NCBI GenBank assembly: GCA_028583605.1 | Contig: CM053334.1 | Span: 19,192,618 to 19,256,617 of the forward strand | Length of the DNA: 64,000 bases | Source: Dastarcus helophoroides | Lineage: Eukaryota; Arthropoda; Insecta; Coleoptera; Bothrideridae | Direction: 5' to 3' | Shown here: positions 1 to 10,500 of the stretch, piece after piece | How the letters are laid out: every line of letters begins with the position of its first letter | Position numbering within the stretch: the first letter of the stretch is position 1 | Made by a program: the position numbers and the translations under genes | Notes under the pieces: model-generated | The model's input: the letters and a program-made list of their open reading frames with translations, nothing else | The model's database searches: none | Told to the model about the DNA's origin: nothing

Positions 1-3000
1 GGTTTTGACCCATTGGGCCATCTTTAAAAATGTCCGTAATAATAATCCCATCAGAGTTTTTAGGAAAAAGTAAATTGGAAAAGCTAGCCGGAAAATTCGG
101 GAAAAACTGAAAGTGCTGAACAGCTCGACAGATGCAACTAATTTTTATTTTAAATATGTGTATTACTTCGAATAATGTTTTTAGGGAAAATACATCGGGA
201 AAGTACTGACCGACTGTGCCGATTTGGCCAATTTGTTTTGGATGTTCGTAATAATTTGAATAGGATTTTTGTGGCAAAAAATTGTCTGGAAAATTGAAAA
301 ATTCTAGAAATAGTGCCGAACGACTTTGACCGATTTGTCTATTTTTAAAAATATCCGTAATAGTTTGATTACAGTTTTTAGGAAAAAATAGGTTGGAAAA
401 TTTGCCCGGAAAATTCGGGAAAAACTACTACTGAACAACTGGACCGAGCCGGCTGTGTTCGCAATACTGTAACAATAGTTCGTATAAAGTTTTTAGGGAA
501 AAAAAACTGGAAAAATTACACGGAAAATTCGAGGAAAACCAAGCGAGGTCGGAAAAGTTGCCCGGAAAATTCGGGAAAAACTGAAAGTACTGAACAACTG
601 GACCGATCTGGCTGTGTTCGTAATACTGTAATAATAGTTCGAATAAGGTTTATAGGGAAAGAAAAATTGAAAAAATTGCACGGAAAATTCGAGGAAAACC
701 AAGCCATGTGTCGACTGATTTAGCTAATTTTTAGTTTAAGTGTTCCTAATGATTCGAATAGTGGTTTTGAGCGAAAGAAACATTGGAAAAGTTGCCCGAA
801 AATTTGGAAAATTCTGGAAAAATCGAATGCCGAACGGCATTCGGTTTTTAAAATATCGGCAATAATCCGATTAAAGTTTTCAGGGTAAAATAAATTGGAA
901 AAATCACTCGGAAAATTCGGGAAAAACTGAAAATGCTGAACGGTTGGACAAATTTGGCTAATCTTTACTTTCAATATTTGTGATAACTCGAATAAGGTTT
1001 TTAAGAAGGAAACGCTGGAAGTTTTCCTGAAAATTGGAAAATTCCGGAAAACCCAAAAGTGTTGAACAGCTCGATTGATTAAGCAGATTTGTTTTAATGT
1101 TTGTAACAGTCCAAGTAGGTTTTTTATGGAAGAAAACTGGAAAAGTGCTCGGAAAATTCAGGAAAAACTGAATGCTGAACGGCTCGACATATTTAGATAA
1201 TTTTTATTTTGAATGTTCCTAATAGTTCCAATGGGGCTTTTAAAGTAAAGAAACATTGGAAAAATTGCCCGGAAAATTCGGGAAATAATAAGTGCTGAAC
1301 GACTTTCACCGATTCGGCCATTCAATTTTTAAAATGTCCGAAACACTCCGATTAAAGTTTTCAGGGAAGGATAAATTGGAAAAGTTGCCCGGAAAATTCG
1401 AGAAAAACTGATAATGCTGACCTGTTTTACAAATCTGGCTAATTTTTACTCAGTGTTTGTAATAATTCGATTTTTAGGAAAGAAAACATTGAAAGTTTTC
1501 CGGAAAATTGAAAAATTTCGGAAAACCCAAAAGTGCTGAACAGCTCGACTGATTAAGCAGATTTGTTTTAATGTTTGCAATAGTCCAAGTAGGTTTTTAA
1601 TGGAAGAAAAAACGGGAAAATTTGCTCGGAAAATTCAGGAAAAACTGAATGCTGAACGGCTCCACTTATTCAGATAATTTTCATTTTGAATGTTTTTAAT
1701 AGGTAAAATAGGGATTTTAAATTAAAAAAACATTGGAGAAATTGCCCGGAAAATTGGAAAATTCTGGAAATAAAAAGTGGTGAACGACTTTGACCGATTC
1801 GGCCATTCATATTTTAAAATGTCCGAAATAGTCCCGATTAAAGTTTTCAGGGAAGGATAAATTGGAAAAAGTTGCCCGGAAAAGTCGAGAACTGATAATG
1901 CTGACCTGCTTTACAAATCTGACTAATTTTTACTTAAAGTGTTTGAAATAATTCGGTTTTTAGGAAAAAAAAACATTGAAAATTTTCCGGAAAATTGGAA
2001 AATTCCGGAAAAACTGAAAGTGTTACAATGGCTTAACCAATTAGGTTTGTAATAATTCGGTTTTTAGGGAAAAAAACATCAAAAGTTTTCCGGAAAATTG
2101 GAAAATTCCGGGAAAACTGAATGTGTTAAATGGCTCGACCGATTAAGTAGATTATTTAAATGTTCGTAATAGTCTCAATAAGGGCTTATAGAAAGAAAAA
2201 TTGGAAAAGTTGCCGGGAAATTTCCGGAAAATCTGAAAATGCTGAAATGTTTTACAAATTTGGCTAATTTTTACATTAAATGTTTGTAATAATTCGCTTT
2301 TTAGGGAAGGAAACACTGGAAAAGTTTTCCGGAAAATTGGAAAATTCCGGAAAAACTGAAGTGTTGAATGGCCCAACCAATTCAGTATATTTTTTGTAAT
2401 AATTCGGTTTTTAGGGAAAAAAACATCAAAAGTTTTCCGGAAAATTGGAAAATTCCGGGAAAACTGAATGTGTTAAATGGCTCGACCGATTAAGTAGATT
2501 ATTTAAATGTTCGTAATAGTCTCAATAAGGGCTTATAGAAAGAAAAATTGGAAAAGTTGCCGGGAAATTTCCGGAAAATCTGAAAATGCTGAAATGTTTT
2601 ACAAATTTGGCTAATTTTTACATTAAATGTTTGTAATAATTCGCTTTTTAGGGAAGGAAACACTGGAAAAGTTTTCCGGAAAATTGGAAAATTCCGGAAA
2701 AACTGAAAGTGTTGAATGGCCCAACCAATTCAGTATATTTTTTTTAAATGTTCGTAACAGTCAAAATAGGTTGCTTATGGAATGATAAACTGGAAAATTA
2801 GTCCGGAAAAATTGGGAAAACCCAAAGATGCTAAGCAGTTGAATTAAGTAGCCAATTTTCATTTTAAATGTTTGTAATAATTCCAATAAACTTTTTTCGG
2901 GAAAAAAACATTGGAAAAGTTGCCCGAAGCACAGGAAAATTCGGGAAAAACTCAGAAAAGCGCCTCGATCGGTTAAGCGGATTTTTTTTAATGTTCGTAA

Positions 3001-3065
3001 TAGTCCGAGTAGGATTTTTATGGAAAGAAAATTTGGAAAATTCAGAAAAAACGGGGAATAGTTAA
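1..3065. repeat. tandem array, ~115-120 bp monomer with 347-bp higher-order unit
   Basis: The stretch is built from variants of one unit recognisable by the words GCCCGGAAAATTCGGGAAAA, GTAATAATTCG and TTTTTAGGGAAA. Monomers recur about every 115-120 bp. From 2049 to 2395 and again from 2396 to about 2742 a block of three monomers is repeated nearly perfectly, giving a 347-bp higher-order unit. Older monomers to the left are more diverged. Open frames here are low-complexity readings of the repeat, and I see no gene. Confidence 0.9.
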
Positions 3066-3070
3066 GAAAA

Positions 3071-3372
3071 TGTAATTATAAAGTTTAGTTGGGGAATTTC
3101 TAGAAAAGTCGATAAGGGGAAGCGGCCGCGATAATAAATCAAGCGGCAGATAAGCGCTCCAGAAATTTCGGCAAACGATAAGCCTTATCTGCTGGATTTT
3201 TCTAGAATCCGAATCGGGATCTATATATAGGGGGTCCGGTCGGCTTTCTCTCAGTTAAGCTGGAGTTAGTCAAGTTAGTTAGAAGTTAATGAATAAGTTA
3301 GTTAATTAAACAGTGTCAGTTTAAAGTGGTTAAAATTCACGTGTTAATCATTCGAACCGATAACGCGCAACA
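3071..3372 (+). mobile_element. solo LTR, family L1 (copy 1)
   Basis: It begins TGTAATTATAAAG and ends CGCGCAACA, so it has TG...CA termini. It carries a TATA box (CTATATATAGG), an AGTTAG-rich leader region and the end motif TCGAACCGATA. The same arrangement recurs at 15812-16249 and 25689-26014, which defines the family. No internal retrotransposon region is adjacent, so it is a solo LTR. The next bases are ATAT, but the preceding bases are AAAA, so no target duplication is visible for this copy. Confidence 0.75.
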
Positions 3373-3826
3373 ATATTTTTTTCTTGGCATACTTTTGATG
3401 GAACTTTTCAATTGAATTTCTATAATCATGATCCTTGATACAAACAATGATCACTCAAAAATACGCTTTCTCTCATTTTTACTATAAACATATTAAACAG
3501 CTTTTCACAAATTCACAATTTCAAACAGATTCATTGAAATTTGAACAGGACGTCTGTCCGATTTGCTGGTTTTTTTTGAATAAATCTATTCTTTTTTTCA
3601 AAATTTCGAGTTTAAATTAACAATTTATGCTTTTTTTCTAAAATTTTGACTTCAACTCGAAATGCATAAAGTTGACATCAACTCGAAATGTATAACGTTG
3701 GCATCAACTCGAGATATATAACGTTGACATCAACTCAAAAAATAGAACTTTAAATGCGCCCAAATTTCGAAAATTTTGAGAACCACTGCTCTAATGAAAA
3801 AAAAAGTCGTCACTCAAAAAATACAC
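3373..3826. other. spacer with 26-bp minisatellite and a hAT-like terminus
   Basis: No gene is seen. From 3645 to 3745 a 26-bp unit (TTGACATCAACTCGAAATG core) is repeated four times. At 3765-3788 the plus strand reads TTTTGAGAACCACTG. Its complement starts CAGTGGTTCTCAAAA, a terminus typical of hAT-superfamily elements. The opposite end was not found, so this is a fragment at best. Confidence 0.55.
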
Positions 3827-3832
3827 TTTATT
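3827..3832 (-). terminator. polyadenylation signal of ALG6
   Basis: AATAAA on the minus strand, 33 bases after the ALG6 stop codon, within TTTTTAATAAAGTG. This is a canonical hexamer at a plausible short 3' UTR distance. Confidence 0.75.
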
Positions 3833-3864
3833 AAAAACTAACAAAATCACAACAAATCACACGT

Positions 3865-5532
3865 CTAATCAGTCTTTAATTTAGCGTGCTTAATTTCCCT
3901 GATTTCCTCATACTCTTGCGGCAACATCAGCTGCTTGATATTGAAGTAGGCGTAAAATCCCATAAAGTGGACGCAGCAAAACGTCGAGATCAGAAGTGGG
4001 AACAAATCCGGATATCGTTCGGGTGGCTCTACAGCTATCGCCAACCCCGTTAAAATGAGCGAGACTGCTTTAGAGATCAACATGAGCGTGTGAAAGCAAA
4101 ACAGGATGATGCTCTCGTGGTTTTCTTTGATTTTCTCGTATGTCATTTTGGCGATGTCCCAGTATGTGGATTTGTTGTACTCGACGTCTAGCAACATGCC
4201 GAGTAGATTCCTGTAGTACTCCTTGAGGCCGTCTGGGTTGTTTAGCAATTTCTTGTAGAAGTGATCGATGGAGACGAAGAACGAAACGGTGTGGAACGTC
4301 ATCAAAGGGAAGTAGGCCGCCAAGAGTTTGTCTTTGATGAACAACGGCAGCATGCTGAAGGTAGAGATCGAGAGGAACCAGAAACAAACGAATGGTTCAA
4401 CTGGGGAATACAACAGGACGGGGATGGCCACAACTAGTATGGTTTTCTCGTGGACTTGGTAAGAAAAGAGGAAGAATGCCAGCGAGGCGTTTATAAGCGA
4501 CAGGATGAATTTTTTCCTGCTTGGTCGTAGAAATATGTCGACGCTGGTTGGGAAAACCGCGCAAAGCGTCGTCAACAAACAGATGTGCATTAAATGGTTT
4601 ATGGTGAAGTTTTTCAGCTTGACGAAAATATTGACGGTGCACCAGAAATTCGCGACTTTATCTTCGAAAACGCCGCGTGCGAATGGAAATTGTCGATGCA
4701 GAACTTGAATCAAATCTCTCATTTCGTGGAGATAAGGCCACCAAATTATTAGGAACGTTAGTAGTACGGTGGTAGCGATTTTAACGAAATGTAGAAAGCC
4801 ATCTGCGATCTTTTGGCCAGGTTTCGGTACACACGTACTTAAAAGATAGACGAAGAACGGAATTGCGTGATATAACTCCATCTGTTTATAATTCACGGCC
4901 AAACAAAATAAAAACGAGCCATAGATATCTTTTTTGTTTAAAATACAAGTAACTGCTGCTATAAGGAACCCTAACGAGACGCAGTTATATTGAAAGTGCC
5001 CGTGATCGATTAAAATAATCCCTGGGTATAACAAAGCGAGAATAATCGACAGCGACGTTGATAAAATTTCAGTTTTTCCATTGTTAACTTGATCTTCAAC
5101 ATCCTCGAAGACATGTCGCGTTGTCAAATAAAATATCACTAAGGACGGAATGTACAGTAAAACATCCACAATTAAAACAGTATACCGCATAAACAATTTG
5201 TGTTCATCACTTTCAAACCCACGCGAATCGTGAAACAGCGTGTAATTCTCGTTAATGTAACCGGCGACCAAACCACACAAATACATATGATACGCGGTCA
5301 ACGGCGGGTAATCTAACCCCCAATATTCCAAATTGTTATCACTCGAATTCTTATACCATTCCCGCACCGGTAAATTCACTGTGATTTCCATCCAGTGCCG
5401 CTGGGCTTCGTAATCTCCGTACATCGGGGGCGCGCCCTGTCCCGAATAAGGATGCAAACTCGTGCAACATCTCAACAAAATCGCCACCAACACGCCGAAG
5501 AACACCAACCATATTTCGTTAGTTTTCATCAT
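3865..5532 (-). CDS. ALG6: ALG6, dolichyl-P-Glc:Man9GlcNAc2-PP-dolichol alpha-1,3-glucosyltransferase
   Basis: A single-exon 555-residue multi-pass ER membrane protein of the GT-C fold. In this family it adds the first glucose from dolichyl-phosphate-glucose to the lipid-linked oligosaccharide used for N-glycosylation. What I see: one N-terminal hydrophobic helix (about residues 7-20), then the family block GQGAPPMYGDYEAQRHWMEI (31-50) containing Asp40, the expected catalytic base in the first luminal loop. NLPVREWY and YWGLDYPPL follow, then many hydrophobic helices to the C-terminus. GDYEAQRHWMEIT and the YWGLDYPPL spacing separate ALG6 from ALG8. Length matches animal ALG6. The start is ATG ATG, and I take the first. 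There is no intron, which is unusual among the window's genes. The gene lies 143 bp downstream of a BolA2-like first exon on the same strand and may sit inside that gene's intron. Confidence 0.95.
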   Translation of the reverse strand: MMKTNEIWLVFFGVLVAILLRCCTSLHPYSGQGAPPMYGDYEAQRHWMEITVNLPVREWYKNSSDNNLEYWGLDYPPLTAYHMYLCGLVAGYINENYTLFHDSRGFESDEHKLFMRYTVLIVDVLLYIPSLVIFYLTTRHVFEDVEDQVNNGKTEILSTSLSIILALLYPGIILIDHGHFQYNCVSLGFLIAAVTCILNKKDIYGSFLFCLAVNYKQMELYHAIPFFVYLLSTCVPKPGQKIADGFLHFVKIATTVLLTFLIIWWPYLHEMRDLIQVLHRQFPFARGVFEDKVANFWCTVNIFVKLKNFTINHLMHICLLTTLCAVFPTSVDIFLRPSRKKFILSLINASLAFFLFSYQVHEKTILVVAIPVLLYSPVEPFVCFWFLSISTFSMLPLFIKDKLLAAYFPLMTFHTVSFFVSIDHFYKKLLNNPDGLKEYYRNLLGMLLDVEYNKSTYWDIAKMTYEKIKENHESIILFCFHTLMLISKAVSLILTGLAIAVEPPERYPDLFPLLISTFCCVHFMGFYAYFNIKQLMLPQEYEEIREIKHAKLKTD

Positions 5533-5675
5533 AGTTGGCGCCCCCGTATAAACACATCACACGAAACGATAACCGGGACACACGCCGCGGCGAAACATCG
5601 TCACACGTTCGCATTAATTTTTTGACAGACCGAGGGAAATTTGTCAACGTTAACCAATAAATGTCGTGTACTTAC

Positions 5676-5738
5676 CACATGCGTCGCCTCCAATTCTTTC
5701 TTTAGTTTGTTTCTGATGTGATCTTCGCTGTATGACAT
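5676..5738 (-). CDS. BolA2-like protein, first coding exon only
   Basis: Twenty-one codons beginning MSYSEDHIRNKLKKELEATH followed by V, then a clean donor GTAAGT. This matches the N-terminus of eukaryotic BolA-like protein 2, which pairs with monothiol glutaredoxin in cytosolic iron-sulfur and iron trafficking. The frame is open upstream to an ATG at 5906, but homology starts at 5738, so I chose that ATG. The rest of the protein (the conserved FxGxxxxxRHR region) should follow in exon 2. I find no such exon between 5675 and ALG6, nor between 3864 and 1. Either exon 2 lies beyond the left edge with ALG6 nested in the intron, or this is an orphaned exon. Family assignment rests on 21 residues. 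Confidence 0.65.
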
Positions 5739-6221
5739 ATTAACTGTAAATTGTAAATGCGGTGTTCGGTTTAACGCTCGTTTGGCCAATTTTCCTAGAT
5801 TTTCGTAGACGTTTAACATCATGATGACATCTGTTATTTGACTTTTTATTTTGACGTTCACAGCGGAATCTGCCGCTGTCGCGCTTTCGTACCCATGCTT
5901 GACCATAGATGTCGCTAACTTACTGTGATGAAAACTATAACTTTTCTCTATGACTACAACTTTAACAGAATTTAAGTTGTCTTTGTTTAAGTTTTTTTTT
6001 GTATTAATCCGCTTTCACACTACCGTACTATATTTTAGTGAATTTATGTTGCCCCTGTTTTTGTATTGTGTACGCAGTTGCAATAGTGATTTAATTAAGA
6101 TTACATAAATGGACCAAACGTTCGTGGAATTTTGGAATACTATTCTCTCTGTGGGGTTACCCAACGGCCCATATCATATTGACAGCGAGTGAAAATTGAA
6201 CTGGTTATTTTAAACAATACT
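5739..6221. other. spacer between BolA2-like exon and MANF 3' UTR
   Basis: No gene seen. This should include the BolA2-like 5' UTR and promoter, but I cannot place a TATA box or initiator with confidence. Confidence 0.4.
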
Positions 6222-6227
6222 TTTATT
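6222..6227 (-). terminator. polyadenylation signal of MANF
   Basis: AATAAA on the minus strand, about 154 bases past the MANF stop. It is the only canonical hexamer in the expected interval. Confidence 0.6.
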
Positions 6228-6380
6228 AAAAACCTATACAAATACTTTCCTTATAAAGTAAATATACAACTAAAAAATGCAACAGCATGAAAATAAATTA
6301 TTTAAATAACACATGAGGGGTTATCCAGAGTTTAACTTAGTTTAAGTCCTTAAACACTCAATCGTCTAACTAAAATTCTA

Positions 6381-6938
6381 CTACAGTTCTGTATGCTTTG
6401 GCTTCAATTCTTCTATTCTTTTAATAAATTCACTTTTTTCCACACACCCTTGGCAATCTTCACCCCAATCGTTCAAAATCTTCTTCAACTCCCTAACCTT
6501 CAGCTTCTTCAGATCAACAGTTTTCAAATCGATCTCCACGTCATACCTCAATTCGCAGATTTGCGCGTCTTTTTTCTTCAATTTTTCGCAGATTTTGTCC
6601 GCGGGCATCGACCATGATAGAGGTTTGGACATCTCGCCGAGAATACCCGTGGCACTCTCTTCCAAACCACCGAGGTAATAACAGAAACGATTCTCTTTGT
6701 TTCTTACGGTTTTACAATATTCTTTAAATTCCGCTTCGATCTTTTTGGGGTCTTTCTTGGTGCTTTCGTCGAGTTTCGAAGAGAATTTTTCCAAAGTTTT
6801 GATACATACTGAAATTTAGGGTAATTAGCTGACGGAAAGTGGAATAAATGGTAAATTACCTTCGCATTCGCCTGGTTTTAGGCCGTTTACCGTGGCGATT
6901 AGGGCCAAAAGTGCGCAAACTAGCACCGGAATTTCCAT
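6381..6938 (-). CDS. Manf: MANF, mesencephalic astrocyte-derived neurotrophic factor (two exons)
   Basis: Exons 6860-6938 and 6381-6808, with a 51-bp GT-AG intron interrupting the Val codon of CEVC. The product is 168 residues. Residues 1-19 form a signal peptide ([19 protein letters not shown]). The mature part has the eight conserved cysteines of the family (25, 28, 58, 69, 100, 111, 145, 148). It has an N-terminal saposin-like domain with [11 protein letters not shown], then [17 protein letters not shown] and the C-terminal SAP-like domain with [14 protein letters not shown] and a CQGC (CXXC) motif. The C-terminus HTEL is a KDEL-like ER retention signal. In animals MANF is an ER-resident, stress-induced factor that can be secreted; the fly orthologue supports dopaminergic neurons. 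The start ATG is set by the signal peptide. No ER-stress element was identified upstream. Confidence 0.96.
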
Positions 6939-7595
6939 ATTTTTCTAACTGTAAAGTGAGGTTAACCGGTGATGATACGCCAACGCTTTTGATGAATTAA
7001 AACGGAATGTTATCTGTCGGTTGCGGTGATATTATTAAATTTGTTTTAACTGATCACTAGTTTGTGTTGATTTTTAATGACCACGTATTCTAAAAGTAAC
7101 TTAAATCTAAATCGAATGAGAGTTTTCAACGTAACTGTCAAACTGTCACAGCTGGCCATTTGCTATTGGTCCACGTTCAGCGAAGACAACGCAGCATTCC
7201 GTAACTAAGCGCGTAAGAGTGACGAAGATAGACTGTTAAGGCGCTTTCAGACGATTTGGATGCGTTTCTAGAAATTTCAATCGAAAGATCGACTATTATT
7301 ATAACAAAAAATTCTTGTTCCCAACTTTTTTTAAACCAATGGTCTACATAGAAAACTGATTTTCCATCAAATATCAAATACGTTCTAAATTAGTTTAATA
7401 TTTTGTTTTACAAAAGTACAATCATTCATCGAAGTCCTGTTACTGATGACTTTTACTTTCTCTTGAAAAGTTAGTTCGTTCGTTTTGTCTTTCTGGTGGT
7501 AATAGACGGTTTTTTTTTGTGGTAATGGAAGGGTTTTTCTTCTGGTGGTAATGGAACGGAAGAAATATCAAACACAAGGTAAATTGTATCATTCT
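6939..7595. other. spacer between MANF and the zinc-finger gene
   Basis: Should hold the MANF promoter and 5' UTR (right of 6938) and the zinc-finger 3' UTR (left of 7596). No further coding exon or repeat family is recognised. Confidence 0.4.
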
Positions 7596-10500
7596 TTAAT
7601 TTTGATTTTCCGCGTCTTCCTTCGAATGCGTTTTCATGTGTCGATTAAGATGGCTCTTCTGCGTGTAAGTTTTGGAGCACGCCCCACAAGAAAACGGCCT
7701 TTCACCCGTATGCATAACGAAATGCAGTTTCAGGTGCTCCTTACGCAAAAAACTCTTCGAACAAATCTGACACTGATACGGTCTTTGATCCAAATGTCCC
7801 TTGACGTGCATTCTATGGTGCGAACTCGTCACGAACGTCTTATCGCATACGTTACATTGAAACGGCCGCTCGTTGTTATGGAATCTGATATGAATCTTCA
7901 AGTTGGCGTTGGACGCGAAACTTTTACCGCAAATGGTACATCGATAGGCTCTTTCGTCGGTATGGCTCACTCGGTGGTGCGCCAGCGAGGCTTGTTGCGT
8001 GAACGTTTTACCGCATTCTTGACAGATGAACGGTTTTTGACCCGTGTGGGTTCGTATGTGGGCCACCAACGCTGAATGTTGAGTGAAAGATTTTTTACAA
8101 GTCTCGCACGTGAAGGGGCGTTCGCCTAAAAATCACTTTAAATCATAGGGTGCACAGAGGAATCCTCTACACAATATACTTTACTCATGAACAGAGACTA
8201 AATAGACTGAACGTATCAGTGTTGTCTCATGTGTACAGTTGAAGCTAAAATCCGGGGAAGTGGGGAGGTGCATTCCACTACTCTTTGATATGGTCGGATT
8301 AAGTAAAATTTATAAATACGAAACTTGCCGCGTAACGGTTCTAACGATTTAGATGAAACTTTAGAATTAGGGGCTTTTGGACCAATAGGATAATTTTTAT
8401 AAGTGCTTTTTGGTAAAAGTTCAGGAGAACTATTTTCAAAGACATCTTGGTTTAATAGTAAAATAATTTTCTTTCAATACGGGACGCCTGTGTACAATAT
8501 TGTTAAGCCGGTGCTGTAAACACGTCATGATTGCAGTGAAATGGCGACGCGCGCACTCCGACAATTGAATATTTATATATTTTATTTTTACCTACCCAAA
8601 GAATGAAACTCTTGATTTTCCTTCACTAATGTGTTCACTGAGGTTTCAACAATGATCCACAATACACTTCCCCATATTTACAGCCCATTTTCTTTAAAAA
8701 AAAACCGATGTTATCTTCGCAAAGGTCTGTCAAATAATAAGAGGACATTGCGAGCTAGATGGAGCTAGGCTTTCGCCAGGCTTTCAACTGGCTTCACTGC
8801 TTACCGTGTTAGGTTCAGTCTATTTAGTCTCTGCTCATGAAGTATAACTTCGAACAAAATTAATCATAGAGTGCAAGAGTGACTTACTCATAGAGGAATC
8901 CTCTACATAGAATACTGTACTCATAGAGGATGATAACTTTGAAATGTAATCATAGATTGCAAAGAGTGCATAGAGGAATCCTTTACATACAATACTTTAT
9001 TCATAGAAGATGATAACTTCGAATAAATTAATCATAGAGTGCAGAGAGTGACTTATAACTTCAAAAAAAATAATCATCGAGTGCACAGAGAGTGACTTAC
9101 ACATAAAGAAATCCTCTACATAGAATACTATACTCATAAAGGATAATAACTTTGAAAAATTTAATCATAGATTGCAGAGAGTGCATAGAGGAATCCTCTA
9201 CATAGAATACTTTATTCATAGAAGATGATAACTTCGAATAAATCAATTATAGAGTGCAGAGAGTGACTTAATCATAGAGGAATCCTCTTCATAGAGTACT
9301 TAGAGAGGATCATAACTTCGAAAATGTTAATCATAGAGTGCAGAGAGTGAGTTATAACTTCGAAAAAATTAATCATCGAGTGCACAGAGAGCGACTTACA
9401 CATAAAGAAATCCTCTACATAGAATACTATACTCATAGAGGATAATAACTTTGAAAAATTTAATCATAAATTGCAGAGAGTGCATAGAGGAATCCTGTAC
9501 ATAGAATACTTTATTCATAGATGATAACTTCGAATAAATTAATCATAGAGTGCAGAGAGTGACTTAATCATAGAGGAATCCTCTACATAGAGTACTCATA
9601 GAGGATTATAACTTCGAAAATGTTAATCATAGAGTGCAGAGAGTGACTTATAACTTCGAAAAAATTAATCATCGAATGCACAGAGAGTGACTTACACATA
9701 AAGAAATCCTCTACATAGAATATTATACTCATAGAGGATAATAACTTTAAAAAATTTAATCATAAATTGCAGAGAGTGCATAGAGGAATCCTCTACATAT
9801 AATACTTTATTCATAGAAGATGACAACTTCGAATAAATGAATCATAGAGTGCAGAGAGTGACTTAATCATAGAGGAATCCTCTACATAGAGTACTCATAG
9901 AGGATCATAACTTCGAAAATGTTAATCATAGAGTGCAGAGAGTGACTTATAACTTCGAAAAAATTAATCATCGAGTGCACAGAGAGTGACTTACACATAA
10001 AGAAACCCTCTACATAGAATACTATACTCATAGAGGATAACTTTGAAAAATTTAATCATAAATTGCAGAGAGTGCATAGAGGAATCCTTTACATAGAATA
10101 CTTTATTCATAGAAGATGATAACTTCGAATAAATTAATCATAGAGTGCAGAGAGCGACTTAATCATAGAGGAATCCTCTACATAGAGTACTCATAGAGGA
10201 TCATAACTTCGAAAATGTTAATCATAGAGTGACTTATAACTTCGAAAAAATTAATCATCGAGTGCACAGAGAGTGACTTACACATAAAGAAATCCTCTAC
10301 ATAGAATACTATACTCATAGAGGATAATAACTTTGAAAAATTTAATCATAAATTGCAGAGAGTGCATAGAGGAATCCTTTACATAGAATACTTTATTCAT
10401 AGAAGATGATAACTTCGAATAAATTAATCATAGAGTGCAGAGAGTGACTTAATCATAGAGGAATCCTCTACACAGAGTACTCATAGAGGATCATAGCTTC

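Noticed and set aside
4070..4708. Frames of 67-105 codons overlapping ALG6
   Set aside because: Alternative-frame shadows inside a strongly supported coding sequence.
5739..5906. Upstream extension of the BolA2-like frame to an earlier ATG
   Set aside because: Homology begins at MSYSEDHIR; the upstream residues look like untranslated sequence.
7545..8075. 176-codon plus-strand frame
   Set aside because: Antisense shadow of the six-finger exon of the zinc-finger gene.
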